Made by a program: the position numbers and the translations under genes
Shown: positions 62,965-64,000 of the stretch, in pieces
Layout: every line of letters starts with the position of its first letter
How positions within the stretch are numbered: the stretch's first letter is position 1
Origin: Dromaius novaehollandiae
Taxonomy: Eukaryota; Chordata; Aves; Casuariiformes; Dromaiidae
Reading direction: 5' to 3'
Assembly: GCF_036370855.1 (NCBI RefSeq)
Contig: NC_088099.1
Coordinates: 23,217,501-23,281,500 of the forward strand
DNA length: 64,000 bases
The notes under the pieces: model-generated
What the model saw: the letters and a program-made list of their open reading frames with translations, nothing else
What the model was told of the DNA's origin: nothing
The model's database searches: none

Positions 62965-63109
62965 GTCAGAATTATCTTCCTGCTGTGATGCAGTTCACAA
63001 TTTTATTGCTTCTCAAAACAACACCCCGCTGGGAAGTAACATGAGTTATGAGGTGGACAATAAAAAGACCATCCTCATCACGGAGGACATTTTTAGGATG
63101 CTGCCTGTG
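62965..63109 (+). CDS. ST8SIA6: ST8SIA6 exon 5: start of catalytic domain
   Basis: The acceptor is a TTTG repeat ending ttttacag at 62964. The donor is most likely CCTGTG|GTAGGA at 63109/63110. The 145-nt exon completes Arg-126 and adds 48 codons, ending in phase 0 after M-L-P-V. Key signatures are SCCDAV, SQNNTPLGSNMSYEV and IFRMLP, nearly identical to mammalian ST8SIA6 (SCCDAV, SQNNTPVGTNMSYEV, IFHMFP). N-N-T and N-M-S are conserved glycosylation sequons. The sialyl motif L (C-A-V-V-G-N-G-G type) should start in the next exon, which is not found before 64000. An alternative donor three bases earlier (CCT|GTGGTA) is possible but weaker. Confidence 0.95.
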
Positions 63110-64000
63110 GTAGGAACTGTATCTTTGCCTCTTATTATAATTGCAGTATCATAAATGTTTTGGATTAAAAACAGAGCTGTTTTGTTTGATTCCTGCTGGA
63201 AGGACCCCTTCACTCCCTATATACGCTTCATTCACCTAGCAGGACTTTTTTTTAGCTTTCCTCTACAGCAGGGAAGGCGTGGACAGGGCATGGTAGTTCA
63301 GAATATAGGTGGAGTTGCTACAGAACACAATTTGCAGCCTCTCTTGGTAGCCAACCATGTTTCTTAAGTTTTTTTTAGTCCAAGACATGAAGCCTGTGCA
63401 CTGAATCCTCTGAGAATATTTGCCTTGTTTTTCTCATTCCCATTTTCAAAGGTATTTCAGTCTTTAAGGAATATTTTATATTCCACTTATTCTCATGCCA
63501 TTTCCAGTGCAGGCTTAGGCATGTAACTTGTGAAAACTATTTTGAGGATAGACTTGCTACTGATGTGGAGCACCTTTGCAGCCAGAAACACAGTGAAGGA
63601 ATCAGATTTTGTAGCTAGGGACTTTAACAGACATGACAATGTGTATCTGGCAAGGGATCTCTCTTACCCTCTCTGGTATTCTTGATCTGTGCATCCCAGA
63701 TACTGTAAGTCTAGTCCTTTCTTATGCTACTGTAAATCACTGAGAACCTCCATTGCAATAGAGGAGGTTACAGTGCTTCCAAACCAACACTGAATGAAAG
63801 ATAAAAGTATTTTTTACCAACACTGAATTAAAGATCAAATTAGTACTTTTTAGGTGCATATTTATCTTGTTAAGCTAGGCAGAGTTTTCTGCTCGATGTG
63901 TTCTCCTATAATAATAAAACAAACTGTCTTTCCAGAATTGAACAAAACATTTTATCATGTTGTCTTAAGATATATTGCCAGGCATAGCGGTGTTTGCCAT
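63110..64000 (+). other. ST8SIA6: Intron 5 of ST8SIA6 (start only)
   Basis: Starts at donor GTAGGA after exon 5. No sialyl-motif coding sequence and no other exon was found up to the window edge. Retention would add a short hydrophobic tail (VGTVSLPLIIIAVS) before a stop. Confidence 0.7.

Larger units (their letters stand above)
36101..64000 (+). other. ST8SIA6: ST8SIA6 gene, 5' part (exons 1-5; 3' end outside window)
   Basis: Five short exons joined by GT-AG introns give one 174-residue frame matching the N-terminal part of alpha-2,8-sialyltransferase VI, a Golgi type II membrane enzyme. The family transfers sialic acid in alpha-2,8 linkage to terminal alpha-2,3-sialylated glycans, preferably O-glycans on glycoproteins. 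The call rests on exon 5 (CCDAV, QNNTP, NMSYEV, IF-M-P), supported by exon 4 (YSE-DY, C-W, EE) and exon 3 (KCK), which line up in order with the mammalian protein as I remember it. The length up to the end of exon 5 also equals my recollection of the human protein. ST8SIA1 and ST8SIA5 share the CC and NTP/GT pattern but fit less well. The sialyl motifs are not in the window, so catalytic competence cannot be judged. The transcription start is unknown; the gene start given is the chosen ATG. Confidence 0.93.

Noticed and set aside
63110..64000. Next ST8SIA6 exon with sialyl motif L
   Set aside because: Searched all three plus frames for a C-A-V-V-G-N-G-G-like segment and an acceptor; none found before the window edge.
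1..64000. CRISPR array, bacterial operon, provirus or rRNA
   Set aside because: No regularly spaced direct repeats, no ribosome-binding-site-led gene clusters, no gag/pol-like frames and no rRNA-like sequence were seen.

Overview
This window is vertebrate nuclear DNA, most likely from a bird or another sauropsid. It is AT-rich and non-coding over most of its length, has one strong CpG-island promoter, and carries short exons with GT-AG introns. The recognisable interspersed repeats are old CR1 LINE 3' ends and MIR/CORE-SINE-like relics. No L1, Alu or recent LTR element was recognised. The compact gene (five exons in 27 kb) and CR1 content favour a bird, but species cannot be fixed from this sequence.

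The only protein-coding gene I can support is the 5' part of ST8SIA6 (alpha-2,8-sialyltransferase VI, SIA8-VI) on the + strand. Exon 1 (36101-36195) encodes a very short cytosolic tail and the signal anchor. Exon 2 (36467-36562), exon 3 (45567-45665) and exon 4 (50378-50464) encode the luminal stem. Exon 5 (62965-63109) begins the catalytic domain with the conserved CCDAV, QNNTP and NMSYEV segments. Together they give 174 residues in one continuous frame. The exons holding the sialyl motifs (L, S, III, VS) must lie beyond position 64000. All four complete introns are phase 2 and each splits an arginine codon, so exons 2, 3 and 4 (96, 99 and 87 nt) can each be skipped without losing frame.

Layout: 1-35.5 kb is intergenic upstream DNA with no exon I can defend. 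It holds a tRNA-derived SINE-like insertion (9334-9512, minus strand), a CR1 3' end (about 31.9-32.16 kb), a MIR-like SINE (about 33.63-33.82 kb), and several isolated GC-rich patches between 20.6 and 34.7 kb. From 35.59 to 36.46 kb is the CpG-island promoter with exon 1 and the 271-nt first intron. Intron 2 (9.0 kb) contains two related ~170-bp segments, a 48-nt TC repeat and a perfect 14-bp inverted repeat. Intron 3 is 4.7 kb. Intron 4 (12.5 kb) contains an inverted pair of MIR-like fragments, a minus-strand CR1 3' end and a G-quadruplex motif. Intron 5 runs off the right edge.

No CRISPR array, operon, virus or obviously new system was found. The most unusual features are the modular splicing design of the sialyltransferase stem, an in-frame upstream ATG that would add a long cytosolic tail, a microsatellite acting as the polypyrimidine tract of exon 5, and the repeat relics.
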